The notes: generated by a model not told the origin, from the sequence alone. Shown: positions 24,168-35,299, counted from the stretch's first letter. The stretch is DNA of 64,000 bases from Porphyromonas catoniae ATCC 51270 (GCF_000565015.1 NZ_JDFF01000024.1:166175-230174); one strand, 5' to 3'. Numbers and translations are program-made.

Positions 24168-25085
24168 TTATCGTTCGTTAGGTGAAGGCATAAGTGCCCT
24201 ACGAATCTTAGCCGTGAATTCATAATTCTTCCACCCCCAGCGCGGGGCAAGGAGAAGCTCCTGTGGAGACTGTGAAACAAAACGCTCTAGGACGATGCCC
24301 GAACGCAGATGATGTACAAAGTCCACACATAGCTCGATGTATTCCTCCTCAGTGAAGAGGTGAAAGTCAGACGGAGAACGTAAGTATTCACCCGCCATAA
24401 TCGTACCTCGGATGATCTGTAGCTGATGTATCTTCAGCGTAGTGATAGGTAGCCTAGAGAGACGCTCTGCATGAGCTATCATCTCCTCTCTACTCTCACC
24501 TGGTAGACCAAGTATAATGTGCGCTCCCACAAGGATACCTGCCTCATGGGTACGCTGTATTGTATCGACACTCTCCTGCCAAGTATGTCCACGCTGGATA
24601 CGCTCTAGCGTCTTATCCCAGGTACTCTCCACCCCATATTCGATTAAGAGGAAGGTACGCTTAGCCAATTCAGAGAGGTACTCTAGTAATGGCTCGGGCA
24701 TACAATCTGGTCGTGTACCAATAATCAGCCCTACGACATCAGGATGAGCAAGTGCTTCCTCGTACTTGGCTATACAGTCGGCGACCTCTCCATAGGTATT
24801 CGTGTACGACTGGAAGTAGGCTAGGTACTTCATCTCAGGATATTTTTTCCTGAAGAAGGATATACCCTTGTCTATCTGCTCTGTGATGGGCCTGAGCTTC
24901 GCAGCATAATTGGGACTAAAGCTTTTATTATTGCAGTAGGTGCATCCACCTTTACCCATTGAGCCATCCCGTGTAGGACACGTGAATCCTGCAGTAATAG
25001 TAATCTTCTGCACCTTCTGCCCAGGGAAGAAACGGCTGAGGAAGGTAGCAAAGTCTACATAGGGAGCAGCCGATTGATTGGTCAT
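24168..25085 (-). CDS. Radical SAM protein, TIGR01212/YhcC family
   Basis: 305 residues with the unusual Fe-S cluster motif of this family, CPTRDGSMGKGGCTYCNNK (C-x11-C-x2-C) near 28-47. Also YLAYFQSYTNTY, IIGTRPDC, LIEYGVESTW and GAHIILGLPGESREEM, the conserved core barrel. The biochemical function of the family is not established. Its start codon directly follows the lplA stop (24168-25085 begins at base 25085, lplA ends at 25086), so the two are translationally coupled. Confidence 0.86.
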   Translation of the reverse strand: MTNQSAAPYVDFATFLSRFFPGQKVQKITITAGFTCPTRDGSMGKGGCTYCNNKSFSPNYAAKLRPITEQIDKGISFFRKKYPEMKYLAYFQSYTNTYGEVADCIAKYEEALAHPDVVGLIIGTRPDCMPEPLLEYLSELAKRTFLLIEYGVESTWDKTLERIQRGHTWQESVDTIQRTHEAGILVGAHIILGLPGESREEMIAHAERLSRLPITTLKIHQLQIIRGTIMAGEYLRSPSDFHLFTEEEYIELCVDFVHHLRSGIVLERFVSQSPQELLLAPRWGWKNYEFTAKIRRALMPSPNER

Positions 25086-25844
25086 CTAGCTCTCTTTTGC
25101 CTTTCCGATTAAGGAATGAATCCAATCAGGATGCTCAAACTGCTCTGCACGTTTACGCTGTATGTACTCTTCCGCCTCATCATCTAATACCAATGGCACG
25201 AGCTCCTCCTCCATACCTCTCAGTTCATCGAGGATAAGTGTCTGAAAATCGGTAATGGTATATCCTAGGGGAAGAGTAGGGCGCAGATTCGTGACCTTAG
25301 AGCGAACTGAGGCTACTCTTGAACGAACCTTCGTACCAGGTGCTACGGTGAGTATGCGATCCAGCTCCTCAAGGTCTGTGTCAAAGAGCAGACAGATGTG
25401 ATATAGTAGTCGTCCTCGAGTCATCGCTTCAGCTGAACCTCCAACTTTGAGTCCGTCTAACCGAAGATCTCCGCGTGGTGAACGTACAACCTCTACCCCC
25501 TTCTTTGCTAGGGCAGATTGAACGGGCTGAGGGCAAGCAGCGAGGTCAAACCCCTTAGACTCCTCTCCATTTTTGATCACGGAGAAGTTCAGATTTCCCT
25601 CATCATGATACACTGTGCCTCCACCAGAGGTGCGGCGCAGGAGTGCTATCCCTCGTTTTTGGAGATATTCTACGTCTAGCTCTGCCTCTGCATGCTGGTA
25701 GCGCCCCATGAAGACTGAGGGTCTATTGATCCAGAGGAAATAGATTGTCTCCAGTGAGCGCAATTGCCTGTAGAGATAGTCCTCTAGGGCTATATTATAA
25801 TAAGGATCTTGGGATGTGCTGATGTAATAGTAAGCTTTCGTCAT
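25086..25844 (-). CDS. lplA: Lipoate-protein ligase A, short form
   Basis: 252 residues of the LplA/LipB fold, which attaches lipoate to lipoyl domains of 2-oxoacid dehydrogenases and GcvH. Visible motifs are NPY-like DPYYNIALEDYLYR, LWINRPSVFMGRYQ, RRTSGGGTVYHDEGNLNFSVI and GLKVGGSAEAMTRGRLLYHICLLFDTDL. Usual LplA is about 330 residues with a C-terminal accessory domain; only a short remainder is present, as in the two-part or short forms of Bacteroidota. Directly abuts the radical SAM gene downstream. Substrate lipoate rather than octanoate or biotin is inferred from the family. Confidence 0.84.
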   Translation of the reverse strand: MTKAYYYISTSQDPYYNIALEDYLYRQLRSLETIYFLWINRPSVFMGRYQHAEAELDVEYLQKRGIALLRRTSGGGTVYHDEGNLNFSVIKNGEESKGFDLAACPQPVQSALAKKGVEVVRSPRGDLRLDGLKVGGSAEAMTRGRLLYHICLLFDTDLEELDRILTVAPGTKVRSRVASVRSKVTNLRPTLPLGYTITDFQTLILDELRGMEEELVPLVLDDEAEEYIQRKRAEQFEHPDWIHSLIGKAKES

Positions 25845-25918
25845 CTATTACCTAACTAGGGATAGAAGGAAATGGTTACAATACTTCTAAAGGGCAAACC
25901 CTACAAAAGACGTAAACT

Positions 25919-25962
25919 AAAGAGGCTCATCCTCCACAGACCTAGGGAGGGTGAGCCTCTTT
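25919..25962 (-). terminator. Intrinsic terminator after gyrB
   Basis: AAAGAGGCTCA (25919-25929) pairs with TGAGCCTCTTT (25952-25962), with extra CCTCC/GGAGG pairing inside, 14 nt beyond the gyrB stop. Confidence 0.75.
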
Positions 25963-25976
25963 GCTAATAGGATTGA

Positions 25977-28346
<2,370 letters not shown>

Positions 28347-28976
28347 ATGCAAGCAGTATTCATGAAGTTCCTCGAGTGTGCAAGTAACCTAAAGAGCCTT
28401 GGTTACAAGCTCATTCGTATAGCTATCCTAATCATCTTCGTGTGGATTGGTGGACTTAAATTCGCCAACTATGAAGCCAATGGAATCGTTCCCTTCGTAG
28501 CTAATAGCCCACTAATGAGTTTCTTCCTCAAGGATGCCAACAATAAGGTAACTACGGACGAAGGTAAGGTGGTGAAAGAATACACCCTGAATAAAGTACC
28601 AGAGGGGCAATATAATGATGCCAAGCACACCTGGCATGTAGAGAATCGTACCTATCTCTTCTCGCATGGTCTCGGCATTCTCATCATGACGATTGGTATT
28701 CTGGTATTTCTCGGTTTATTCTCTCCCTACCTTGGACTCGTTGGAGAGGTACTCTGTATCATTATGACAATTGGGACACTGAGCTTCCTCGTTACCACAC
28801 CCGAGGTATGGGTACATGCGTCACCCGAGGCTCTCGCTGCAGGCGAATGGGCTAATGGCTTCCCCTTCCTCACAGGTGCAGGTCGTTTGGTCATAAAGGA
28901 CACTGCTATTCTAGCGGGAGCCGTCGTCCTCCTATCTGATTCGGCATCAAAAATCCTTACTCGCCTGAGGAAATAA
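28347..28976 (+). CDS. DUF417 (YkgB/RclC-like) inner-membrane protein
   Basis: 209 residues from ATG 28347, four hydrophobic helices (about 17-35, 92-115, 120-140, 180-200). The IRIAILIIFVWIGGLKFANYEANGIVPFVANSP segment and the terminal SDSASKILTRL region are DUF417 hallmarks. The E. coli relative RclC belongs to a reactive-chlorine stress operon; function here is unknown. An upstream ATG (28212) in the same frame would add 45 residues without family similarity and was rejected. It stands alone. Confidence 0.8.
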   Translation: MQAVFMKFLECASNLKSLGYKLIRIAILIIFVWIGGLKFANYEANGIVPFVANSPLMSFFLKDANNKVTTDEGKVVKEYTLNKVPEGQYNDAKHTWHVENRTYLFSHGLGILIMTIGILVFLGLFSPYLGLVGEVLCIIMTIGTLSFLVTTPEVWVHASPEALAAGEWANGFPFLTGAGRLVIKDTAILAGAVVLLSDSASKILTRLRK

Positions 28977-29064
28977 ACTAAGCCACCAACACTATCCCCG
29001 CAAAGGGCTAATATCCCTCCCATAAGTACCACCACAAGGGAAATAGGCATGTAGGTATTTTAGC

Positions 29065-29072
29065 TATCTTTG
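29065..29072 (+). promoter_or_regulatory. -7 box for tRNA-Pro
   Basis: TATCTTTG, 55 nt before the tRNA; no clear -33 box. Confidence 0.55.
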
Positions 29073-29127
29073 TGCCGTTCCTCTGAGAGATATGGTACAC
29101 TACTTCTCGCTAGAGAACATAAAGGAT

Positions 29128-29200
29128 CGGGATGTAGCACAGTTGGTAGCGCGCCACGTTCGGGACGTGGAGGTCGGAAGTTCGAGTCTTCTCATCCCGA
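29128..29200 (+). tRNA. tRNA-Pro (anticodon CGG)
   Basis: 73-nt cloverleaf: acceptor CGGGATG/CATCCCG, anticodon stem CCACG/CGTGG around TTCGGGA (anticodon CGG), T arm GGAAG-TTCGAGT-CTTCT (one G-U), discriminator A. CCA is not encoded. A terminator follows 16 nt on. Confidence 0.95.
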
Positions 29201-29216
29201 CATAACAACAAAAACG

Positions 29217-29252
29217 AAAGTCCGAGGTACACTCCAGAGTACCTCGGACTTT
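29217..29252 (+). terminator. Intrinsic terminator after tRNA-Pro
   Basis: Perfect 14-bp stem AAAGTCCGAGGTAC (29217-29230, 29239-29252) around an 8-nt loop, followed by T. Confidence 0.85.
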
Positions 29253-29358
29253 TAGGTTACAGCGCTATAAGTAAGGAAATTCGTACATTAGCCTCATAGA
29301 AATCCCCCTATGGGCAGTGGTAGAAAGAAGAAACAAACGGTAAATACAGCAATAAGTA

Positions 29359-29829
29359 ATGGAGAAGACCTTTCAAATTCCCTATAAGACTCTTGTACGA
29401 AGCGAGCTCTCTGACATTGAACAAGAGCTAGAGCAGAGAGCTGTAGCTGCAGCCAAGAGAGCCTATGCCCCCTATAGTCACTTTTTGGTAGGGGCTGCTG
29501 TACTCCTGGCTAATGGAGAGATTGTGACTGGATCAAATCAGGAAAACGCAGCTTATCCATCAGGGACATGTGCTGAGCGTACTGCTCTCTTTTGGGCGTC
29601 TGCCCAGTGGCCAGAAGTTGCTGTGGAGAAACTCGTTGTTGTAGCTATCAACGATGCAGGGCGTGTGCCTTTTATTTCTCCTTGTGGTAGCTGTAGGCAA
29701 GTAATCATGGAGACTGCTACACGTTTCCATCCCTTCCCCATACTACTATGCGGTGAAGAGGAGATTGTAGTCCTCGAGGATTGCCGCATGCTTCTCCCAT
29801 TTGGCTTTGACAGTAAAGCTCTTCTTTAG
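29359..29829 (+). CDS. cdd: Cytidine deaminase
   Basis: Deaminates cytidine and deoxycytidine to uridine and deoxyuridine (salvage). 156 residues with the zinc site: SGTCAERTALFWA (C, then A-E with catalytic Glu) near 71-83 and SPCGSCRQVI near 110-118; AYAPYSHFLVGAAVLLANG is the substrate-binding N-terminus. Start at 29359. First gene of a close run cdd, ppk1, ppx (14-nt gap to ppk1, then a 4-nt overlap). No strong -7 box was found in the preceding 100 bases. Confidence 0.94.
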   Translation: MEKTFQIPYKTLVRSELSDIEQELEQRAVAAAKRAYAPYSHFLVGAAVLLANGEIVTGSNQENAAYPSGTCAERTALFWASAQWPEVAVEKLVVVAINDAGRVPFISPCGSCRQVIMETATRFHPFPILLCGEEEIVVLEDCRMLLPFGFDSKALL

Positions 29830-29843
29830 CCCTTACTCAGCCT

Positions 29844-31928
29844 ATGGCATCCAGTACAGTGACACGAAGGCACTTCCCCTATATAGAGCGAGATGAAAGC
29901 TGGATGTACTTCAATAAGCGCATCCTCCTAGAGGCTCGCCGTGAGGATTTGCCCATCTTAGAGCGGTTTAACTACTTAGGTATCTACTCAAATAATCTGG
30001 ATGAGTTCTTCCGTGTACGTGTTGCATCTCTTCGTCGCATGGTAGATACCTCGCTCGAGGCAACAGAGGATGAACGTAAGAAGGCACGTGAGGTCTTACG
30101 CAAAATCCTACGCCTAAACCAAGAGTATTCGCAGCTTTTTGAGGAGACATTTGAGGAGCTCCTGCATTCTCTCTCTGAGGCACACATCCATATTGTCAAC
30201 GAGCGGGAGCTAAGCAGAGAGCAGGAGAAGGAGGTGCGTAGCTTTTTCATGGAGAAGATTAATGGGACTACCAACCCTATCTTCATCAATAGCCCAACCT
30301 TCAGTGCGGAGCATCACCTCAAGGAATCCCTTTACCTAGCCATTGTCCTATGGCACAACATATCAGAGGGAGAAGAGAACCATGACATAGCTTTAATAGA
30401 AGTCCCCACAAAAGATCTTGGCCGTTTCTTTCGCCTCAAGGACAAGGCAGGGGAGAGCTACTTAATGTTCCTCGATGATGTCCTACGCTCATGCTTGCCT
30501 TATTTCTTCATCGGGAAGAAGTATGCACGCTACGAAGCTTACACCTTCAAGTTTACAAAGGACGCAGAGTTTGAGATCGATCAAGACCTTCGTACGAGTG
30601 TCATCGAGAAGGTCTCTCGTGGCGTGAAGCGACGTAAGCGAGGGGAAACTGTCCGTGTAGTCTACGATGAAGCAATCCCCCCCATGGTGCTCAAGAAGCT
30701 GAGCGATATGGCTGAGCTGAACTACAGAGACACACGTGTGGGAGGCGGACGCTACCACAACATGCGTGATCTGATGACCCTACCAGACTGCGGACGCAAA
30801 GGCTTACGTTTCCTCCCTCGTGAACCTCTTCGTATGGATGAGCTTCGCTACACTGAGAGTGTGATTGCTGAGATCCTAGAGCGAGACCGCTGTGTACACT
30901 TCCCTTACCAGAGCTTTGATCATTTCTTGCGCCTTCTGCAGGAGGCAGCGATAAGCCCTGCCGTAACAGAGATACGTATCTCCCTGTATCGAGTGGCGCA
31001 AAGCTCTAAGGTAATCAAGGCTCTGATGGCTGCGGCTCAGAACGGCAAGCGTGTAACAGCTGTGATTGAGCTATTGGCACGCTTCGATGAGCAATCCAAT
31101 ATCAGTTGGAGCAAGAAGATGCAAGACTCTGGTATCAATGTGGTCTTTGGACATGAGAAACTAAAGATCCACTCCAAGCTCGTCTATATAGCTACAACCC
31201 AAGGAAACATCGCTTGCATTGGCTCAGGCAACCTCCACGAAGGGACAGCAAAGGTCTACACAGACCTGATGCTCATGACGGCACATAAGGGGATCACGAG
31301 TGATGTCCTTAAAGTATTTGATTTCATTGAGCGTCCATTCCTCAACATTCATTTCAAAGAGCTCCTCGTTGCCCCAAATGACATGCGCCAGCCTCTCTAC
31401 AATATGATTAACCGTGAAATACGGCTAGCGCGCTCTGGGAAAGAGGCATTCATCCGACTAAAGCTTAATCATATCGTCGATGAAAAGATGGTACAGAAGC
31501 TCTACGAGGCCTGCAATGCTGGTGTACATGTTGAGCTATGCCTCCGAGGCAACTGTTCCCTTATCCCTCAGGCAACAGGCTTTAGCGAAGGGATGTACAT
31601 TAACTCAATCATCTCTCGCTATCTAGAGCACTCTCGCATCTATATATTCGGGAATGATGGTAAGCCTCGCTACTTCATTGGCTCTACAGACTGGATGGCA
31701 AGGAACCTCGATAAGCGTATCGAGGTAATGACCCCCGTGTATGATGAAGATATTCAGCGAGAGCTGGATTTCATCGTTAGCGCTGGGCTATCCGATACAG
31801 AGCAAGGCTATTATACTCTTGATGGTGAGGTCTACGCGCGACGGGGTGACTTCCCTCCAGGGACAGAGCTTTTCAATTCCCAGGACGCTATCTATCAATA
31901 TTACCTGAATCAAAAGAATAAGAGATGA
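29844..31928 (+). CDS. ppk1: Polyphosphate kinase 1
   Basis: 694-residue PPK1, which reversibly makes inorganic polyphosphate from ATP. N-terminal domain starts HFPYIERDESWMYFNKRILLEA; the C-terminal PLD-like half carries KIHSKLVYIA with the phosphorylated His and GSGNLHEGTAKVYTDL, and a second motif YLEHSRIYIFGNDGKPRYFIGS with STDWMARNLDKRIEV. Length and all domains are complete. Its stop overlaps the ppx start by 4 nt (ATGA), so synthesis and breakdown enzymes are coupled. Confidence 0.96.
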   Translation: MASSTVTRRHFPYIERDESWMYFNKRILLEARREDLPILERFNYLGIYSNNLDEFFRVRVASLRRMVDTSLEATEDERKKAREVLRKILRLNQEYSQLFEETFEELLHSLSEAHIHIVNERELSREQEKEVRSFFMEKINGTTNPIFINSPTFSAEHHLKESLYLAIVLWHNISEGEENHDIALIEVPTKDLGRFFRLKDKAGESYLMFLDDVLRSCLPYFFIGKKYARYEAYTFKFTKDAEFEIDQDLRTSVIEKVSRGVKRRKRGETVRVVYDEAIPPMVLKKLSDMAELNYRDTRVGGGRYHNMRDLMTLPDCGRKGLRFLPREPLRMDELRYTESVIAEILERDRCVHFPYQSFDHFLRLLQEAAISPAVTEIRISLYRVAQSSKVIKALMAAAQNGKRVTAVIELLARFDEQSNISWSKKMQDSGINVVFGHEKLKIHSKLVYIATTQGNIACIGSGNLHEGTAKVYTDLMLMTAHKGITSDVLKVFDFIERPFLNIHFKELLVAPNDMRQPLYNMINREIRLARSGKEAFIRLKLNHIVDEKMVQKLYEACNAGVHVELCLRGNCSLIPQATGFSEGMYINSIISRYLEHSRIYIFGNDGKPRYFIGSTDWMARNLDKRIEVMTPVYDEDIQRELDFIVSAGLSDTEQGYYTLDGEVYARRGDFPPGTELFNSQDAIYQYYLNQKNKR

Positions 31929-32824
31929 GTAAGTCTCATTACGCTGGTATAGACATTGGCTCAAATGCTGTACGTCTACTCATTAAGTGTCTTAATGAAC
32001 CAGGAAGCACCGAGCCTCTATCAAAAGTTCAGCTAGTCCGTGTTCCCCTTCGCCTAGGAGAAGACTCATTCACTGATGGCTCCATCTCAAAGAAGAAGAG
32101 TAAGCAGCTCATCAGTCTGATGAAAGCCTATCGGGAACTCATGGAGATCTATGAAGTGACTTCCTTCCGTGCATGTGCTACATCTGCCATGAGAGACGCC
32201 AAGAATGGGCCTGAACTCGTTGAAAAAATTAAAGAGAAAACAGGAATACACATAGAGATCATCAATGGTAGAGAAGAGGCCCGACTCATCTCCGCTGACC
32301 TCATGCGCTCACTCGAAGGGAAATCCGAGGATACCTTCCTCTATGTAGACGTAGGAGGTGGGAGTACAGAGCTAAACGTAGTGCGTGGACATGAGCTGAT
32401 TGATTCTCATTCCTTCGATATCGGGACTATTCGCCAGCTCAGTGGTAAGGTACGAGAGGAGGAGCGTCAATCCTTTTGCTCATTCCTTACCCAACTAGCA
32501 GCTGACTACTCGGGGCATATCCGTCTCGTTGGAACAGGAGGTAACATAAATAAGCTCCTACGTCTGGGGGCCCCTTCAGAGCGAGCCAACGTAAACCTTC
32601 TTCCCGTCTCTAGTCTTCGCTCTGTGGCGGATGAGCTACGTCGCTACACCCCTGATCAGCGAATGCAACTCTTCCGCCTAAAGCCTGACCGGGCAGAGGT
32701 AATTGTACCAGCTGCTGACATCTTCCTAAAAGTGGCAGAGATAACCGGCGGAACAGAAATCATAGTTCCGACAAAAGGGCTAGCCGATGGTATTGTAGAT
32801 TCTATCTGCCCCATAATAGTGTAG
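31925..32824 (+). CDS. Ppx/GppA family phosphatase (exopolyphosphatase)
   Basis: 299 residues of the actin-like Ppx/GppA fold: AGIDIGSNAVRLLI (phosphate-1 loop) at 6-19, FRACATSAMRDAKNG, YVDVGGGSTELNVV (phosphate-2) and VGTGGNINKL. It is the short form without the C-terminal HD-like part of E. coli Ppx, so it may be an exopolyphosphatase or a (p)ppGpp-related phosphatase; position after ppk1 favours polyphosphate. Overlaps ppk1 by 4 nt and ends the operon; a tRNA promoter begins 16 nt later. Confidence 0.88.
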   Translation: MSKSHYAGIDIGSNAVRLLIKCLNEPGSTEPLSKVQLVRVPLRLGEDSFTDGSISKKKSKQLISLMKAYRELMEIYEVTSFRACATSAMRDAKNGPELVEKIKEKTGIHIEIINGREEARLISADLMRSLEGKSEDTFLYVDVGGGSTELNVVRGHELIDSHSFDIGTIRQLSGKVREEERQSFCSFLTQLAADYSGHIRLVGTGGNINKLLRLGAPSERANVNLLPVSSLRSVADELRRYTPDQRMQLFRLKPDRAEVIVPAADIFLKVAEITGGTEIIVPTKGLADGIVDSICPIIV

Positions 32825-32840
32825 TTTGCGAGGGAAACCA

Positions 32841-32872
32841 TTTGGTGTATAAGGGCTTTATAGCTATCTTTG
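32841..32872 (+). promoter_or_regulatory. Promoter for CAT-anticodon tRNA
   Basis: TTTG (32841-32844), 20-nt spacer, TATCTTTG (32865-32872): the complete Bacteroidota -33/-7 pair, 43 nt before the tRNA. Confidence 0.88.
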
Positions 32873-32915
32873 CACACGAAAAGAGGAGATATGCACTTGC
32901 AATTTCCTTATTTTA

Positions 32916-32989
32916 GGTCCTATAGCTCAGTTGGTTAGAGCACCTGACTCATAATCAGGGAGTCCTTGGTTCAAGCCCAAGTGGGACCA
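32916..32989 (+). tRNA. tRNA with anticodon CAT (Met or lysidine-type Ile)
   Basis: 74 nt: acceptor GGTCCTA/TGGGACC, anticodon stem CCTGA/TCAGG around CTCATAA, T arm CTTGG-TTCAAGC-CCAAG, discriminator A. A CAT anticodon serves Met-elongator or tRNA-Ile2 (after lysidine at C34). Pairs C4-G69 and C5-G68 are those used by TilS on E. coli Ile2, which slightly favours Ile, but the call stays open. Not initiator-like (1-72 pair intact, no GGG/CCC anticodon stem). Confidence 0.9.
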
Positions 32990-33003
32990 CAACCTTTCTA
33001 GAT

Positions 33004-33039
33004 AAATCGCCTCAAGGTAGCATTACCTTGAGGCGATTT
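33004..33039 (+). terminator. Intrinsic terminator after CAT tRNA
   Basis: Perfect 16-bp stem AAATCGCCTCAAGGTA (33004-33019, 33024-33039) with a 4-nt loop and following CTTCTTTTC. Confidence 0.85.
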
Positions 33040-33152
33040 CTTCTTTTCTAACCTTATCATCTGATGCACCACCTAACAAATATGTAGCTACAGGACAATG
33101 CTCTTTCTCTCTATAAATCACTGATAAACAGCCTATAAGAAGAGGGAATAAC

Positions 33153-33259
33153 GAGTTACCATAACTCACCTCAACGACTTATGGTAACTCGCTAAAAAGA
33201 GTTATGGTAACTCATCTCAGAGACTTATAGTAAGTCGTTGAGGTGAGTTATGGTAAGTC
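33153..33259. repeat. Tandem palindrome array A6 (5 units, 23-bp period)
   Basis: GASTTA-core units start at 33153, 33176, 33199, 33222 and 33245, exactly 23 bp apart. Unit 1 is in CCA orientation and units 2, 3 and 5 in TGG orientation (unit 4 has TAG). Linker 1 (ACCTCAAC) is the reverse complement of linker 4 (GTTGAGGT), so the array as a whole can fold into one long hairpin, nearly perfect over 29 bp. Confidence 0.92.
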
Positions 33260-33974
33260 CCTAATCTGTATTCCAAATCCCTTTATATAGGGGCACTTAT
33301 GGAGACACTCTCTATCTGCACCAGGAGGCTAGTTGTCCTACATTCAAATGTCCAAAGTATAATTTAGCACCCCCAAACCTAAACCATATAGCTCTAAGGA
33401 AACTACTCGGTGAAGTAGAATATGATAGACTTGGAACGCATAGTAGTGATACAAAATCCAACAATCTAATTCCGTGACACATTGTCACCCATTCAAGAAA
33501 ATAATTTATCCACATAGGTATTATATCGAAATACTAAATACCCAGGGAGCAAACATTCTAAATCTTAATTTTAGAATAGCTAGATGGTAGAATATACTTA
33601 CATACATCCAAACCATTTGTAATGCTAATATCTGTAAGGATTATTCAACACACAAAATCAAATATATAGATGAAAATCTTATACTTATATAGCCAACATT
33701 AAACCAACGCTACAAAACAGAGGGGTAGGAGAGTACCCATATCGTCACAGCCCCTATAAGCAATAGCATATATCTTAATATGTATCAATTTATTACACCA
33801 TGAAATATCAAGTAATACTACATATGCAAAAGGAGTCGTATGGGAGGCAAGACAGGGATCAGGTCACCTATTTCATTATTCAGAATACGGAAACCAAATA
33901 CTCGGAATTCAAAACGTCAATACGGATATGTGATTTTAAATTCGTAATTTTGAATACAGATAATCAATGACACT
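33260..33974. other. A+T-rich intergenic region
   Basis: Over 700 bp without a credible gene and visibly richer in A+T than its neighbours. Towards its right end it has ATTCAAAA (33907-33914) facing TTTTGAAT (33948-33955), a possible operator in front of the HTH gene, with a further ATTTTAAAT in between. A 67-codon frame (33312-33515, minus) has no family features. A stretch near 33415-33470 vaguely resembles the right arm of the 43-kb element (TTGGA, ACGCAT, GATACA in order). Confidence 0.5.
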
Positions 33975-34421
33975 ATGGCAGAATTTCTCAATTTGGACGA
34001 GATTACGAAGCGGCTCAAGAGGATTGTAGAGCAAAGCGGATTAAGCGCAAAGGACTTCGCCCTTGGTGCGGGCATCCCCCAGGCAACTCTTTCACAAATA
34101 CTCAATGAGAAACAGCAGATCAATGTCTCCACAATTAATAAGGTAATCGAGCATTACCCAGACCTCGTTAATCCACATGAGCTGCTCTTCGGTGAGGGCT
34201 CCGCACATCAAGAGTCTGCAGAGAGTGGTCTCTTTCCATCAATAGGTCTAGCTGAGACAAGTGACAAAACCGTAGACGCTTTACAAGCAACCCTTCTAGC
34301 GCAGAGCGAAGAGATTACCCGACTCAAGTCAGAGCTAGCGCAGAGACAAGCTAAGACAATAGACCATATTACGGTCTTCTTCACGGACAATAGCTTTATG
34401 ACATTCCACTGCGAGGACTAG
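33975..34421 (+). CDS. XRE-type helix-turn-helix protein
   Basis: 148 residues. Residues 7-65 form a lambda-repressor-like HTH (LKRIVEQSGLSAKDFALGAGIPQATLSQILNEKQQINVSTINKVIEHYP), followed by a low-complexity linker, a coiled coil (about 100-128: LLAQSEEITRLKSELAQRQ) and a short C-terminal beta-like tail (ITVFFTDNSFMTFHCED). No toxin partner is adjacent. An inverted ATTCAAAA/TTTTGAAT pair 20-68 nt upstream could be an autoregulatory site. It stands alone in an A+T-rich area, between the CAT tRNA and pyrK. Target unknown. Confidence 0.72.
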   Translation: MAEFLNLDEITKRLKRIVEQSGLSAKDFALGAGIPQATLSQILNEKQQINVSTINKVIEHYPDLVNPHELLFGEGSAHQESAESGLFPSIGLAETSDKTVDALQATLLAQSEEITRLKSELAQRQAKTIDHITVFFTDNSFMTFHCED

Positions 34422-34479
34422 CTGTGACTGGGTATGAAGTCAGGAGAAAATAGGTCAAGAGGCTAAGTGATAATCTGAG

Positions 34480-34487
34480 TATCTTTG
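34480..34487 (+). promoter_or_regulatory. -7 box for pyrK-pyrD
   Basis: TATCTTTG, 27 nt before the pyrK ATG; no good -33 box. Confidence 0.65.
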
Positions 34488-34513
34488 CACCTGAGTTTTC
34501 ATACCCCGAATTG

Positions 34514-35290
34514 ATGAAAAAGTACTCTCTTCGCTTTACACTCCTCTCCACACTAGACCTAGGAGCAGGGAACTATCTATTACGCTTGACCCTCCCTTTA
34601 CATGAGGGCATCTTCCCAGAGATGGCACCAGGGCAGTTTGTTCAAGTCGCGGTACCTGGTGGCTATGTCCTCCTCCGTCGTCCCATATCTATATGTAGTG
34701 TCTTCGCTGAGCAGCGTGAGCTATGGCTATTAGTGGGGCGTGTAGGACAAGGGACGTCAGTACTAACAAACCTAAGGGATGGCAGCGAGCTTAGCCTTCT
34801 TCTACCTCTGGGGAATACCTTCTCAACAGAGGGTATTAAAAACCCTCTTCTTATCGGAGGTGGTGTGGGGATAGCTCCCATGCTATTTCTTGCTCGGAGC
34901 TTTGCAGAGCGAGGGATACGCCCAACAATCCTCCTTGGTGGACGCACAAAGGAGCATGTCGTGCTTCGTGATTATTTTGAGACACTGGGTAATACACATT
35001 ACACGACAGATAGTGGTGAGCTAGGCGTACATGGTCGAGTAACAGATCATCCAATCCTACACGAAGGCACCTTCGATCAGATATATACGTGTGGGCCCAA
35101 AGTGATGATGCTCGCTGTAGCGAAGATGGCTGAGGCGCGGGGGATCTCGTGCGAGGTGTCGCTAGAGAATACGATGGCTTGCGGTATAGGGGCTTGCTTG
35201 TGTTGTGTGGAGGACCTCGAGGGCAAGGGGAACACATGCGTTTGTACCGAAGGGCCTGTCTTTGACTCAAGGCTCATTAAGAAGAACTAA
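34514..35290 (+). CDS. pyrK: Dihydroorotate dehydrogenase electron-transfer subunit
   Basis: 258 residues. PyrK carries FAD and a 2Fe-2S cluster and passes electrons from PyrD to NAD+. Visible are the ferredoxin-reductase fold (PGQFVQVAVPGGYVLLRRPISI for FAD, GGGVGIAPMLFLARSF for NAD) and the C-terminal cluster-binding CGIGACLCCVEDLEGKGNTCVC. The ATG at 34514 is used; a TTG directly before it also is in frame. pyrD follows after 9 nt, so they form the expected heterotetramer (class 1B). Confidence 0.94.
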   Translation: MKKYSLRFTLLSTLDLGAGNYLLRLTLPLHEGIFPEMAPGQFVQVAVPGGYVLLRRPISICSVFAEQRELWLLVGRVGQGTSVLTNLRDGSELSLLLPLGNTFSTEGIKNPLLIGGGVGIAPMLFLARSFAERGIRPTILLGGRTKEHVVLRDYFETLGNTHYTTDSGELGVHGRVTDHPILHEGTFDQIYTCGPKVMMLAVAKMAEARGISCEVSLENTMACGIGACLCCVEDLEGKGNTCVCTEGPVFDSRLIKKN

Positions 35291-35299
35291 TAAAACGCC

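Noticed and set aside
33153..33259. CRISPR-like look of the tandem arrays
   Set aside because: Repeats are 14-16 bp palindromes with 8-nt linkers, far shorter than CRISPR repeats and spacers, and no cas genes are in the window.
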